In this document: in pieces, positions 1 through 8,674 of the stretch
How the letters are laid out: each line of letters opens with the position of its first letter
Position numbering within the stretch: position 1 is the stretch's first letter
Assembly: GCA_964636325.1 (NCBI GenBank)
Contig: CAZWRV010000034.1
Coordinates: 1 to 62,139, forward strand
Direction of reading: 5' to 3'
Length of the DNA stretch: 62,139 nt
From: CAZWRV01 sp964636325
Lineage (GTDB): Bacteria > Verrucomicrobiota > Lentisphaeria > Victivallales > GWF2-50-93
Made by a program: the position numbers and the translations under genes
The notes under the pieces: generated by a model
What the model was told of the DNA's origin: nothing
Databases searched by the model: none
The model's input: only the letters and a program-made list of their open reading frames with translations

Positions 1-88
1 CGGCTTCGCCCTCCATCGAGTTTCTGTTCGACAGAACTGCGATATTCGCAGAGCATCACTCTTTTGAAACTTGAATTTCTCTCCCGGT
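1..88. repeat. Partial copy of the GAGTTTC/GAAACTC hairpin repeat
   Basis: The window opens inside a dispersed repeat that recurs upstream of trpB (16471-16830). Shared parts are CGGCTTCGCCCTCC, the inverted pair ATCGAGTTTCTGTTCGACAG, a small CTGCGA/TCGCAG hairpin and the end motif CTTTTGAAACTTG. It lies 5' of the first glycosyltransferase gene. Its left end is outside the window. Confidence 0.6.
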
Positions 89-138
89 AATAGAAGGGGC
101 AGAGCATCCTGTTACCGATTGTCATGGCGCATGAAAGA

Positions 139-1362
139 ATGAAAATCATAATTCTCTCCCAGTATTACCCTCCTGAGCATGGCGCGCCGCAGAACAGGCT
201 GCACGATCTTGCAGTCCGCCTGAAGAATTCAGGGATGGAAATCACCGTGCTCACCGCGCTGCCTAACTACCCGAAGGGGGAGGTTTTTCCGGAATATTCG
301 GGAAGGCTTTCCGTCAAGGAGGAGATTGACGGCATAAACGTTCTCCGGACATGGATAGTTCCTTCGGTGAAAAAAAGCACATTCCGCCAGCTTTTGTGCT
401 ATTTCAGCTTTCTTGTGTCGGCCGGATTCTTCGGGCTCTTCAAGCTGCATAAGGCCGATTTCGTCATCTGTGAAAGCCCGCCGCTTTTCCTCGGAGCGAC
501 CGCTCTCCTGCTCAGTTTTGCGAAATCCGCAAAACTCGTCATGAACATCAGCGATCTCTGGCCCGAAAGCGCCGTCCAGCTCGGCATGATAGGGCCGGGC
601 GCGGCATTGTCCATGCTCGAATGCTTCGAGAGGCATCTTTACAGAAGATCGGCTCTTGTCCTCTGCCAGACCGAAGGAATAGTGGAGGGAGTAAAGAAAC
701 GTCACCAGCATGCGGAAACTTTCCTCTTCCCCAACGGTGTAGCCATCGAGCAGTTCGCGCCACAGCCCAGTGAACCCGAATTCAGGAGGAATTTTGGAAT
801 TCCAGAGAATGCTTTTCTAGTAGGATATGCAGGTAACTTCGGCCGTTCGCAGGCGCTGCGGCAGGTTCTGGAGGCGGCAGAACTGCTGAAGGAAAAATCA
901 AATTTGTTTTTCGCCCTTTTCGGCGACGGTCCGGAAAAGGACGACCTGGCCAGGACAGTAGAAGAGAAAAAGCTTTCCAACGTCAGGCTCTGCCAGTCCC
1001 AGGCGAGGCACCGTATGTCGTCGGTGCTGTCCCAGTTCGATGTTGCCCTGGTTCCCTTGAAGAACATTGCACTGTTCAAGGGTGCCAGGCCGTCAAAGAT
1101 GTTCGAACTGATGGCGTGCGAAGTTCCGTTCATATTCTGCGGCGAAGGCGAGGGCGCCGACATCGCCGAAAAATCAGGCTGCGCCATAAAAGTCCCCCCG
1201 GAAAATCCGCGGAGGCTCGCCGAAAGCATTCTCGAACTGGAAGGCCTTCCGCTTGAGAAGCGAAAGGAAATGGGCCGGGAAGGCCGCAGCTTCGTCGAAC
1301 GGCAGTTCAACCGCGGAATCCTGGCCGAAAGGCTGGCGGGGAAGCTGAAGGAAATGGCTTGA
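139..1362 (+). CDS. Glycosyltransferase family 4 (WcaI/WbuB-like)
   Basis: Predicted cytoplasmic, GT-B fold glycosyltransferase of about 407 residues that would move a sugar from a nucleotide donor to a lipid-linked or polysaccharide acceptor. The N-terminus MKIIILSQYYPPEHGAPQNR is the typical opening of the WcaI/WbuB-type GT4 proteins, which is why I start at 139 rather than the upstream ATG at 124. The C-terminal half carries GYAGNFGRSQAL and FALFGDGPEKDDL, the Rossmann nucleotide-sugar lobe, and the GARPSKMFELMACEVPFIF segment that in this family contacts the donor. A methyltransferase follows 72 bases downstream on the same strand, as in surface-polysaccharide clusters. Acceptor and sugar cannot be read from sequence. 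Confidence 0.88.
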   Translation: MKIIILSQYYPPEHGAPQNRLHDLAVRLKNSGMEITVLTALPNYPKGEVFPEYSGRLSVKEEIDGINVLRTWIVPSVKKSTFRQLLCYFSFLVSAGFFGLFKLHKADFVICESPPLFLGATALLLSFAKSAKLVMNISDLWPESAVQLGMIGPGAALSMLECFERHLYRRSALVLCQTEGIVEGVKKRHQHAETFLFPNGVAIEQFAPQPSEPEFRRNFGIPENAFLVGYAGNFGRSQALRQVLEAAELLKEKSNLFFALFGDGPEKDDLARTVEEKKLSNVRLCQSQARHRMSSVLSQFDVALVPLKNIALFKGARPSKMFELMACEVPFIFCGEGEGADIAEKSGCAIKVPPENPRRLAESILELEGLPLEKRKEMGREGRSFVERQFNRGILAERLAGKLKEMA

Positions 1363-1434
1363 CAGTATAAGATGCCATGATTCTATTCTTCTTACAAAAG
1401 ACAGTACTATCCTATCCCATTACGCCAAGGCGGT

Positions 1435-2082
1435 ATGGCGCTGAAGCATGACATTTATTCCCCTCTGAATCCGTCCGCGTTCTTCATGATCCAGAGGAGG
1501 CAGCGGCTTGTCCGGGAAATACTGGCGGAATCTTTCCCTGGTGGGCTAAAGGACGTGCGGCTGCTCGAGGTCGGATGCGGTGGAGGCCAGTGGCTTGCGG
1601 AATTTACGGCCTTCGGCTTCAGGCCTGCGAATTTCGCAGGGATGGACATGGACGCCTCCCGGATCGAAGCGGCGAAAGAAAGGATCCCCACGGCGGATCT
1701 GCGCGTCGGCGACGCCTGTGAGCTCCCATGGCCCGACCGTTCCTTCGATGTTGTCTTCCAATCCACGCTGTTCACTTCCGTGAAGGACAGCGGCAAAAAG
1801 GAAAAAATAGCCTCGGAAATGAAACGGACATGCAAGGATCAGGGATTCATACTCTGGTACGACTTCAAATATGACAGCCCCTCCAACCCTGATGTGAAGG
1901 GTGTGGGCAGGGCTGAGATATGCGAATTGTTCAAGCCTTGGATCTGCAAAATCCGCAGTGTCACTCTTGCTCCGCCGCTGGCCAGGCTGATCGCTCCGAT
2001 AAGCTGGTCTCTCGCCGAGGACATCGAAAGCTTCCTTCCTTTCCTAAGAACCCACCTCATCGCCACAATCCGTCCCCGCTGA
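1435..2082 (+). CDS. Class I SAM-dependent methyltransferase
   Basis: A 215-residue methyltransferase. The SAM-binding motif I is LLEVGCGGGQW near residues 43-53, followed by an acidic GMDMD at the end of strand 2 and the motif DACELPWPDRSFDVVFQ typical of the Methyltransf_11 family. The N-terminal HDIYSPLNPSAFFMIQRRQR resembles methyltransferases that sit among polysaccharide biosynthesis genes. With the GT4 gene just upstream it probably methylates a sugar or a lipid-linked intermediate, but the substrate is inference. ATG at 1435 follows a weak AAGGCGG ribosome site. Confidence 0.85.
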   Translation: MALKHDIYSPLNPSAFFMIQRRQRLVREILAESFPGGLKDVRLLEVGCGGGQWLAEFTAFGFRPANFAGMDMDASRIEAAKERIPTADLRVGDACELPWPDRSFDVVFQSTLFTSVKDSGKKEKIASEMKRTCKDQGFILWYDFKYDSPSNPDVKGVGRAEICELFKPWICKIRSVTLAPPLARLIAPISWSLAEDIESFLPFLRTHLIATIRPR

Positions 2083-2121
2083 TCTGAAATTTTCCTAATG
2101 CCAAAGGGGGCAAGAATAAAT

Positions 2122-3489
2122 TCAGCCATCAGGCCGCCGGAAGGAGTCCGAACCAGATCGAGCCCGCTTACGGGGATGGCCTGGCCGGACGGTCGCCAGG
2201 AAGCCGATTCGTCCAGCCGGATGTGCAGGTCGTGAGATGAAATCGCCCCTGCTGATGTCATCCGTGCTTTCCGCGGCGATCAGGATGTCCGGGGAGTGGA
2301 ACCGGGCCTGCGGCCAGCCGGGAAAATCCGATGGAAAGGCGTCCTTGACCTGTTCCAACAGGCGTCCGGCGGAAAAAGACACATTGGATTCGTCGGGATA
2401 AAAACGCAGCAGTTCAGCCCAGCGGCGGTGAAATTGGGCGAGCGCATCCCTCACCATGCCCAGGAGAAGGCTCTGAAGAGGGTACAAGGCCGTCCCCAGA
2501 GGAAGCGGATGCCGGCTTTTCGCGGCATCAGACTTGTCGTAGAAATCCAAGAAGTGGCGGCGGTAGCTCTCGGCCATGGCATTGCTGAGCCAGCGGAGGC
2601 TGTGAAGTATCGGTGCCAGCGGGGATCCGAGCTGATTGAGGATGTCCGGGCCAAGCTCAAGGTCAAGATCTCTTTCGCAGTCCTCGTAGGCAAGGGAACG
2701 TCCGGCATATGTTTTACCATGGCATCTGCTTGATTTCGCCCCAGTTATCCTGGGAAAACAGCTTTCCAGCCCGGCAAAGGCATGGGAAAGTTCATCCGCC
2801 CCCTTGCTGCCGCATAGTTTCCCGAGGGCAAGCTCGAGTTGATCGAGCCGTCCTGACAGCCGCCCCTTCGCGCCGTCGTCGGCAATTCCGGCAATGTGCC
2901 TGCGCAACGCCTTTTCCGGATCGGGAGCGACAGGGAGAGCAAAGGCAATCAGGCGCTTCCCGGACAATTTGTACAAGGCTGCATGAACCTGTTCGGCCGT
3001 TTTGAATCCGAGTTCGGCGTCTGCAATCAATGCTTCGGAAATTTCAGCCGACGTCATGGAACCGTCGCACATCGCAAGAATTTTTGCGGTTTCAAGAGGA
3101 AGGATGCGGGTTTGCCCGCGGACGTCGACAAGGGCTAGACCGTCGATGCGGCACCATGGATTCAGGCATGGAGCGGTCAATCGCCACATTTCCGGATCGC
3201 TCCACATGCTTTGCGCCAAGGCATCGATGGCCCAGTATTCAAAATGGACGGAGGTTCTCCTGACAATATGGCTGCCGGGGCGGACGGCAATCGCCGGGCA
3301 GCCGCCGACCCAGCGTCCCCAGCCCATCGGACCGAAGAACCCGATGGTTTCGTTTTTCGCGCAATAGCGTTGAAGATAGTTCGCGACCAGCATCTCCCGC
3401 CGACGGAAAACTGAGTTACATTCCTTGACCATCTCGCCGGAGGAAGCGCTTTGATCAGAAGCCTGGGAACCGACGCCGCCACCATTCAC
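2122..3489 (-). pseudogene. Lanthipeptide dehydratase (LanB)-like N-terminal fragment
   Basis: An open frame of 455 codons in which roughly residues 20-415 match the N-terminal glutamylation domain of LanB-type dehydratases, the enzymes that dehydrate Ser/Thr in class I lanthipeptides. Recognisable blocks are YLQRYCAKNETIGFFGPMGW, a VRRTSVHFEYWAIDAL segment, YEDCERDLDLELGPDIL and FHSPDILIAAESTDDISRGD. The protein begins abruptly, with its first ~17 codons antisense to the ROK remnant, and after ISRGDF the family match stops and the reading frame runs into unrelated sequence. The rest of the N-domain and the whole elimination domain are missing, and no LanC or precursor is nearby. I read it as a truncated relic. 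Confidence 0.65.
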
Positions 3490-3849
3490 CGGAACGCCGC
3501 CGCCGGAGACCAGGTGACTCTCCGTCGGATCAGCCAGGCCAGCGAGGCTCTGGGGCTGGGACTGGCGGCTCTGATCAACCTTATCAATCCAGGACTGCTG
3601 GTCCTGGGCGGCGGAACCCTCGCTTACCCGGGCTATTTCGATTCGGCAATGGCCGCCGCCGAAAAGTACAGCCTGCCCGACTTCTGGAAAACCTGTTCAG
3701 TACGGAAGACCAACCGCACACATCCGGAATATGGAGACCTTTCAGTAGCCTTGGGAGCCGTCTGCGCCGCAAGCAGGATAACGCAGGATCAGCACCGCGC
3801 CCTGCCCAAGATCAAAGGCCTCTGGAAGATGCTTTCCGGCGACAATTGA
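3451..3849 (+). pseudogene. ROK-family sugar kinase/repressor, C-terminal fragment
   Basis: The 132-codon frame matches only the C-terminal third of ROK proteins. The segment EALGLGLAALINLINPGLLV with LGGG and the end GDLSVALGAVCAA are the characteristic family ending. The ATP-binding N-terminus, the catalytic Asp region and the zinc-binding Cys cluster are absent because the sequence upstream switches to the LanB-like fragment on the other strand. The join is near 3440-3450. It is either a deletion scar or an assembly join. Confidence 0.7.
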
Positions 3850-4338
3850 CCTTCCGCCATATCCTCTCCCCGCCCACCAGCCGGACGTAGTCGGCGAGCT
3901 GCTTTTCCGCAACGGCCATGTCCTCGGTCGGCATCTGCGATGCGTAGGCCGCCATGGCATTGAATCTCATCTGCTGGCCGGAACTGCCAATAGGGACGAC
4001 ATGCGCCTGCCAGCCAGCCGCGTCTCCGGAAATCGCAAGTTCAAGCGCGCCTTTATATGCATTCCGGGAAATCGTAATGCAGATGATCCGCACCCAGTAT
4101 CCGGCTGGCCGTCCTGTCCTCGGCGCGATGACCTGCCACAGCTTCGCCGACCAATCCCCCAGCCCTTGTGAAGCCTGCGGGCGAATTCAGAAAGCCGCGC
4201 CCCCTTCGGAGGACTGCCGGCCAAAACGGAAACAACAAGCACCGACACCCCGGCACTCGTCTGCTGATATATTTGCCCGCCGCAGGACAGCGCGGCGTCG
4301 TCAAGATGAGGGGATAGATAGACGGCATCGTATTTCAT
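3850..4338 (-). pseudogene. PIG-L (LmbE-like) deacetylase, frameshifted and internally deleted
   Basis: The start reads MKYDAVYLSPHLDDAALSCG, with the metal-binding PHxDD motif of PIG-L/LmbE N-acetylglucosaminyl deacetylases. The match then continues in a second frame (RAEDRTASRILGADHLHYDF, the usual EDRxAxxxLG...LDFP block) and in a third frame (from NAYKGALEL to GGERIWR, the usual C-terminus). Between the second and third blocks roughly 50 family residues, including the second metal ligand region, appear to be missing. Two frameshifts plus a deletion mean it is unlikely to give a working enzyme. Its 3' end abuts the ROK fragment tail to tail. Confidence 0.72.
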
Positions 4339-4549
4339 TTTTTTGTTGTGGGGTTAAAAGGCATTGTCTTCCTCTAATACATACTCCTTTAGGCTGAAAA
4401 ATTTACATTTTGATTGCGGAGATTTCGGGAATTGCTCCGTATTCTGAGAGGCCGCCGATACCGGGGTATCGAAGGCTCTCGAAGGATGCGGAGCAAAACC
4501 GAAAGACCGCAATGCGCCAGGACGGACGGGCATCTTTGGATTTTCATAT

Positions 4550-5137
4550 TTACCGATCCGGGGAGAACAATATTTTCTCGAGTTCCGCGAAGGAAGCGGC
4601 CGCGAAGTCCGCAGAGTCGGCGTAGGATTGTTTTCCCCGGTTGACGAAGAAGCATGTCTTTGCGCCGGCGGCCCTTCCGCAGGTGATGTCGTCGATGTAG
4701 TCGCCGACGACGAGGGCGTGCGCGGGGGAGATATTCCATTCGCGGAGCATGTGCAGGACCGGTTCCGGGCTGGGCTTGACGTGAGGGAAGTCCCTGGTGA
4801 CCACGATGTCGAAGTCTATCCTGAAGGCCTCCGTAAATGTACTTGCGCTCGCGGCGCTGTTCCTGGTGAGCAGTCCGAGCCTTGCGCCGGCGGCCCTGAG
4901 CCTGCCGAGCGTCCTTTTCGCGCCGCGCTGGAGCTTCGCCCCCTTCATCGACCTACGCTCGTGCTCCTCGATGATCTTCCATGCCCTGGCGCTTTCCTCA
5001 GCGGGCCAAGACCTCAACGAGGACACTATGTCCCCGTGCGGGAGCCCGATCTCCCTGCGGATGAGAGCGAAGTCTAGCGACGGAACCGTGAGTGTGCCGT
5101 CCATGTCGAAGATCACGGCCTTGAACCTTGCTTTCAT
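4550..5137 (-). CDS. HAD-superfamily phosphatase (phosphoglycolate phosphatase-like)
   Basis: About 195 residues. HAD motif I is FDMDGTLT near residue 10, motif II is LLTRNS, motif III Lys is in HVKPSPEP, and motif IV is VVGDYIDD, so the catalytic set is complete. A small helical cap lies between motifs I and II. The frame is open upstream to 5257, but that part (encoding SRREKSRYF and similar) is a dispersed palindromic repeat, so I start at the ATG at 5137 where the HAD fold begins. It follows mrdA across a gap filled by two repeat copies, so cotranscription with the mre genes is uncertain. Substrate unknown; small phosphorylated metabolites are usual. Confidence 0.85.
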   Translation of the reverse strand: MKARFKAVIFDMDGTLTVPSLDFALIRREIGLPHGDIVSSLRSWPAEESARAWKIIEEHERRSMKGAKLQRGAKRTLGRLRAAGARLGLLTRNSAASASTFTEAFRIDFDIVVTRDFPHVKPSPEPVLHMLREWNISPAHALVVGDYIDDITCGRAAGAKTCFFVNRGKQSYADSADFAAASFAELEKILFSPDR

Positions 5138-5143
5138 AAAGTA

Positions 5144-5287
5144 CCTAGATTTTTCCCTGCGGGAAAAAGGCGCCCTTACGGCGCGCAGGAGCTTGAGTAT
5201 GGCGACTTCGCCGAAGTCGCCAGCGCCGCTTTCGGCTAAAGCGGCATACTTTGACAAAAACGTTTTCCAAGTCGCACCGTAAGGGAC
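5144..5287 (-). repeat. Composite palindromic repeat, copy A
   Basis: About 144 bp made of stacked palindromes: TTTTTCCCTGCGGGAAAAA, GGCGCCCTTACGGCGCGC, GGCGACTTCGCCGAAGTCGC with its closing C, GCCGCTTTCGGCTAAAGCGGC (minor mismatch) and AAAACGTTTTCC. Nearly the same sequence occurs in the opposite orientation at 61988-62130. It lies against the HAD gene start and fused with copy B head to tail at a GTAAGGGAC junction. Confidence 0.85.
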
Positions 5288-5459
5288 TAGGTTTTTCCCT
5301 GCGGGAAAAATGCGCCCTTACGGCGCGCAGGTAGCTTGCGCGCGCCGCGCGCAAAGGGCAAACTCTGCATACGAGTAATGCTGTGTTATGTTGCTTGCGC
5401 GCGGCGCGCGCAAACTGCTTTTGGAAAAAACGTTTTCCAAATTGAACCGTAAGGGACTA
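5287..5459 (-). repeat. Composite palindromic repeat, copy B (variant core)
   Basis: It shares both ends with copy A (CTAGGTTTTTCCCTGCGGGA at one end, AACGTTTTCCAA...CCGTAAGGGACTA at the other) but the middle is replaced by two GCGCGCGGCGCGCGC-type palindromes around a short AT-rich spacer. The terminal CTA is the mrdA stop codon read on the minus strand, so the element touches the end of the gene. Confidence 0.8.
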
Positions 5460-7316
5460 ATGTTTTTCTTCCTCGGCGGGCGGCGGCGGAAACCATTTTT
5501 CGAAGAGGGCCTTCGCTACCGGAGCGGAGGTTGTTCCGCCGGAGATGCCGCCCTCGACGACGATGGCGATGCTGTAGAGGCGCCCTTCCCTTTCGCCGAA
5601 TCCGATGAACCATGTGTTCTTCGTCCTCTTGTCGGCGGGGCCGACCTCAGCCGTGCCGGTCTTGCCGCAGAGCCTGATCCTGTCGTTACGGGATTTTTTC
5701 GCGGTGCCCTTTTCCCCGTTGACGGCCATATCCATACCGCTCCTCACGACGGCGGTTAGGGCCTTGTCCCAGGATATCTGGTTCCTGACCACCGGCTCTT
5801 CCCTGCGGTAGAGTACGCCGCCGCCGTCCCTCAGCTCCTCGACGATGTAAGGCTGGAGGAGGTCGCCGCCGTTTGCAATGGCCGCGGCGTAGAGGGCTGC
5901 CTGAAGGGGTGTGACGAGTATGATGCCCTGGCCTATCGAAAGGAGGGCGGTGTCGTATTCGGTCCATTTCTCCCTGTAGGCCTTCATCTTGAACTCCCTG
6001 GACGGAGCGAGGCCGCGGCTTTCCGGGAGTGGGATTCCGGTGCCCTGGCCGATGCCGGCGTTCCTCAGGGTACGGCAGATGCTGTCCATGCCGAGCATCC
6101 TTCCGCGCCTTATGAAGAAGACGTTGCACGACTGCTCGATGGCGTGGACGAGATCAAGCTCGTCGTGGCCGCCGGTCTTGTAGTTCCAGCACCGGATGGG
6201 CGTGTTGCCGACGTTGACTCCGCCCTCGCAGACCAGCTTCTCGGCCGGGTTGTAGCCGTTCTCCAGCGAGGAGAGTGCGATCAGGGGCTTGATGATAGAG
6301 CCGGGCATGTATTCGCCGCAGAGGGCCCGGTTGACCAGCGGGCGGTTCCTGTCCTGGTTGAGCGAGTTCCACTCCGAGGGCTTGATCCGTGGGATGAAGA
6401 GGTTGGGGTCGTATGCCGGCTTCGAAAGCATCACCAATACGGCGCCGGTCCTGGCGTCGAGGACAACTACGGCACCCTTCTTCCCCTCGAAGGCCTCGTC
6501 CGCGGCGCGCTGCGCCTCCCAGTTTATCGTGAGGACGATGTCGTTGCCCCGCTTTGGCGCGACCGGAGTCTCGAGCGTGCTGTGTATGAATCCCCGGTAG
6601 TCCACCTGGACAAGGCTGTTGCCCGGGGCTCCGCGGAGGCCTGGCAGTTCCACTTCCCCCATGTCGAAGTCCTTGTCGAAGCGCTTCTCGATTCCGCCGC
6701 CGCCGGTGTAGTCCGAGTTGTAATAGGGGGCGAAATATTCGTCGCGGTCCTCGGCGAGCTCCGGATCCTCCTTGACGACGAAGCCAAGGACGTGCGCGAC
6801 CATTTCGCCGTCTAGGTAGCAGCGCTGGGGTTCGGTTACAATCTCCATGCCCTTGACGGGAGGCATCATTTCCGAGGCTGCCGTCAGTTCCCTGATGCTC
6901 AGGTTGGAGAAGAGCGTCATGGGCAGGGCGGGCCTGCGGTTGAGGTGGTCGACCACCATGTCCTCCCTGATCGTGGACTTCCTGCCGACTGCCGCGGCGA
7001 TCCTCTTCGCGGTCGCCAGGATGTGCGCTATCGTCTTCTTCCTCCTCCCGGGCTGGCGCATCTCGGCGGGGTGGAGGACCACGCTGTAGGACGGGACGTT
7101 GTCGGCGAGCACCTTTCCGTCGGAACTGAATATCCTGCCCCTGGCGGCCGGTATCCTGATGCGCCTTATTGACTGCTGGGATATCTTCTTCCTGTATTCC
7201 TCTCCGTGGCGCATCTGCTTGAACCAGAGATGGACTGCGATGTACGAATAGAGGCAGAGCATCGCGGAGACGACGATCAGGAGGCGTGTAAGGAACACTG
7301 TCTGCTTCTGCGGCAA
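5457..7316 (-). CDS. mrdA: Penicillin-binding protein 2 (peptidoglycan transpeptidase of elongation)
   Basis: Class B PBP of about 619 residues that cross-links peptidoglycan during side-wall growth with RodA and MreBCD. A single N-terminal membrane anchor (TRLLIVVSAMLCLYSYIAV) is followed by the pedestal domain (RIPAARGRIFSSDGKVLADN) and the transpeptidase domain with S340-I-I-K, S396-C-N and K552-T-G. The likely start is the TTG at 7316: it follows the mreD stop by one base and has GGAG eight bases upstream, whereas ATG starts further up would overlap mreD by up to 77 bases. It is last of a GT9-unknown-mreC-mreD-mrdA run. The stop codon overlaps a repeat. Confidence 0.95.
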   Translation of the reverse strand: MPQKQTVFLTRLLIVVSAMLCLYSYIAVHLWFKQMRHGEEYRKKISQQSIRRIRIPAARGRIFSSDGKVLADNVPSYSVVLHPAEMRQPGRRKKTIAHILATAKRIAAAVGRKSTIREDMVVDHLNRRPALPMTLFSNLSIRELTAASEMMPPVKGMEIVTEPQRCYLDGEMVAHVLGFVVKEDPELAEDRDEYFAPYYNSDYTGGGGIEKRFDKDFDMGEVELPGLRGAPGNSLVQVDYRGFIHSTLETPVAPKRGNDIVLTINWEAQRAADEAFEGKKGAVVVLDARTGAVLVMLSKPAYDPNLFIPRIKPSEWNSLNQDRNRPLVNRALCGEYMPGSIIKPLIALSSLENGYNPAEKLVCEGGVNVGNTPIRCWNYKTGGHDELDLVHAIEQSCNVFFIRRGRMLGMDSICRTLRNAGIGQGTGIPLPESRGLAPSREFKMKAYREKWTEYDTALLSIGQGIILVTPLQAALYAAAIANGGDLLQPYIVEELRDGGGVLYRREEPVVRNQISWDKALTAVVRSGMDMAVNGEKGTAKKSRNDRIRLCGKTGTAEVGPADKRTKNTWFIGFGEREGRLYSIAIVVEGGISGGTTSAPVAKALFEKWFPPPPAEEEKH

Positions 7317-7317
7317 G

Positions 7318-7830
7318 CTACTTGCTCCTTTCGGCCAGCCTCTGCTTGGCATACTTGAAATCCTCGAAGCCGAAGAAGCCCGCTCCCTTGTCAAGCGCCC
7401 ATATCAGAGCCGGAAGCCACAACGCGCCCAGAATCACCGCAAGAACCGGCTGCGAGAGCATGAAGAACACGCCATCTCCTGCTCCTTGCGAAGAGAAAGT
7501 CAGCGCGGCGCTCCAGACGAGAGCCACGACGGCGCCAGGGAGGACATGCATCAGTGGTATCTTGGTGTCGCCCTTGCGCAGCCAGAATGCCGCCATGGCG
7601 GCGGACATCATCATTAGCCACGGAGAGAGGAGAAGACCCCGTCCGTAGAGCAGGTCCACCGCGGCTCCTGCGGCGGCGCCGGCCACGAGCCCGATCTCCG
7701 GGCCGTAGACCACGCCCACGTAGAACACGGCGAGGATCGTCGACGGGAACAGGATTCCAAAGGATCCCGCCAGAACCTCCGCCACAGCCGAGAGGAAGAG
7801 AACCACGAAGATGTATGCGGCCTCACTCAT
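7318..7830 (-). CDS. mreD: Rod shape-determining membrane protein MreD
   Basis: A 170-residue integral membrane protein with about five hydrophobic segments. The segment GPEIGLVAGAAAGAAVDLLY, with its G-x3-G-x3-G pattern and an acidic residue in the membrane, is the best conserved part of MreD. Position between mreC (8-base overlap) and mrdA confirms the call. It is a scaffold for the elongasome in the inner membrane. Confidence 0.9.
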   Translation of the reverse strand: MSEAAYIFVVLFLSAVAEVLAGSFGILFPSTILAVFYVGVVYGPEIGLVAGAAAGAAVDLLYGRGLLLSPWLMMMSAAMAAFWLRKGDTKIPLMHVLPGAVVALVWSAALTFSSQGAGDGVFFMLSQPVLAVILGALWLPALIWALDKGAGFFGFEDFKYAKQRLAERSK

Positions 7831-8674
7831 CTTCCCTCGCCATTACAATGAAGAACCTCATGCGGCTGAAGTCCGCGAAGCATTCCAGCTCCGCCGTGCT
7901 GTTCAGATCCGCCCCTTCAACGCCGTCCTTGACCAGCCTCCTGAACCTGCCTACGGGAAGTCCTGGAGGATTGAGGGCGCTGAGGGAGGACGTCGAGACG
8001 TATTCCCCTTCCGTGTAGCTTATCTCCTTCGGCAGGTATCTGGCGTAGGCGAAGAAGGCGTCGCCGCGCCTGAAGCCGCCGGCGGTTACGCCTGCCACCT
8101 TGCTCGCGGCAAGAAAGACCCCTGCCGAACAGTCGCTGTCCAGGAGCGTAGACACCACTGCGGTCCGGTCCGACACCGACTCCACCCTGCCGACCACGGC
8201 GAAGCCCTCGCTGCGGACCTCCTGCCTCAGGGACGGCGTAAGCACGATGTCACCTTCGCCTATCCCGTGCTTCTTCCCCTTGTCTATCGTGAACTTCTCG
8301 TTCCACGAGACTGGATCCCTGAGAAATATTTCCGCGAAGACATATTTGTAGCCGGGGGTCGGCGCAAGCCCCAGCAGGTTCCTGAGGTCGCGGTTCTCCC
8401 GCCGAAGGTTCATCGTCGTCTCCAGCTCGGCCTGTGCCTTCAGCAGCTTCTCCTGGCCAGCGACAAGCTCCGCCGCAAGCCTGCTCCGGGACTTCATGGC
8501 CAGGCTACTTTCGAGCGCAAAATTCTCGGCCGCAGGCAAGGTGCATAGGAACGGATAGTAGAAGTCCGACACGATCCGCCGGGCCGCGTTGCGCAGCGCA
8601 GTGAAGCTCATGAGCACGGCGAGGGGGACGACTATGCAGGACACTGCGATCGCGATGTTCCTCCTCGAGATCAT
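7823..8674 (-). CDS. mreC: Rod shape-determining protein MreC
   Basis: 283 residues: a short cytoplasmic start, one membrane helix (IAIAVSCIVVPLAVLMSF), a helical stretch around residues 60-100 that probably forms the dimerising coiled coil, ending in the typical ENRDLRNLLGL, and then the two beta-barrel domains (FAEIFLRDPVSWNEKFTIDK, GVFLAASKVAGVTAG). MreC links PBP2 to the cytoskeleton in the periplasm. Start overlaps the upstream stop as ATGA. No mreB is adjacent, unlike the common mreB-mreC-mreD order. Confidence 0.93.
   Translation of the reverse strand: MISRRNIAIAVSCIVVPLAVLMSFTALRNAARRIVSDFYYPFLCTLPAAENFALESSLAMKSRSRLAAELVAGQEKLLKAQAELETTMNLRRENRDLRNLLGLAPTPGYKYVFAEIFLRDPVSWNEKFTIDKGKKHGIGEGDIVLTPSLRQEVRSEGFAVVGRVESVSDRTAVVSTLLDSDCSAGVFLAASKVAGVTAGGFRRGDAFFAYARYLPKEISYTEGEYVSTSSLSALNPPGLPVGRFRRLVKDGVEGADLNSTAELECFADFSRMRFFIVMAREDE

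Noticed and set aside
2296..2733. 145-codon plus-strand frame across the LanB-like fragment
   Set aside because: The minus-strand frame has the family match; this one has none.
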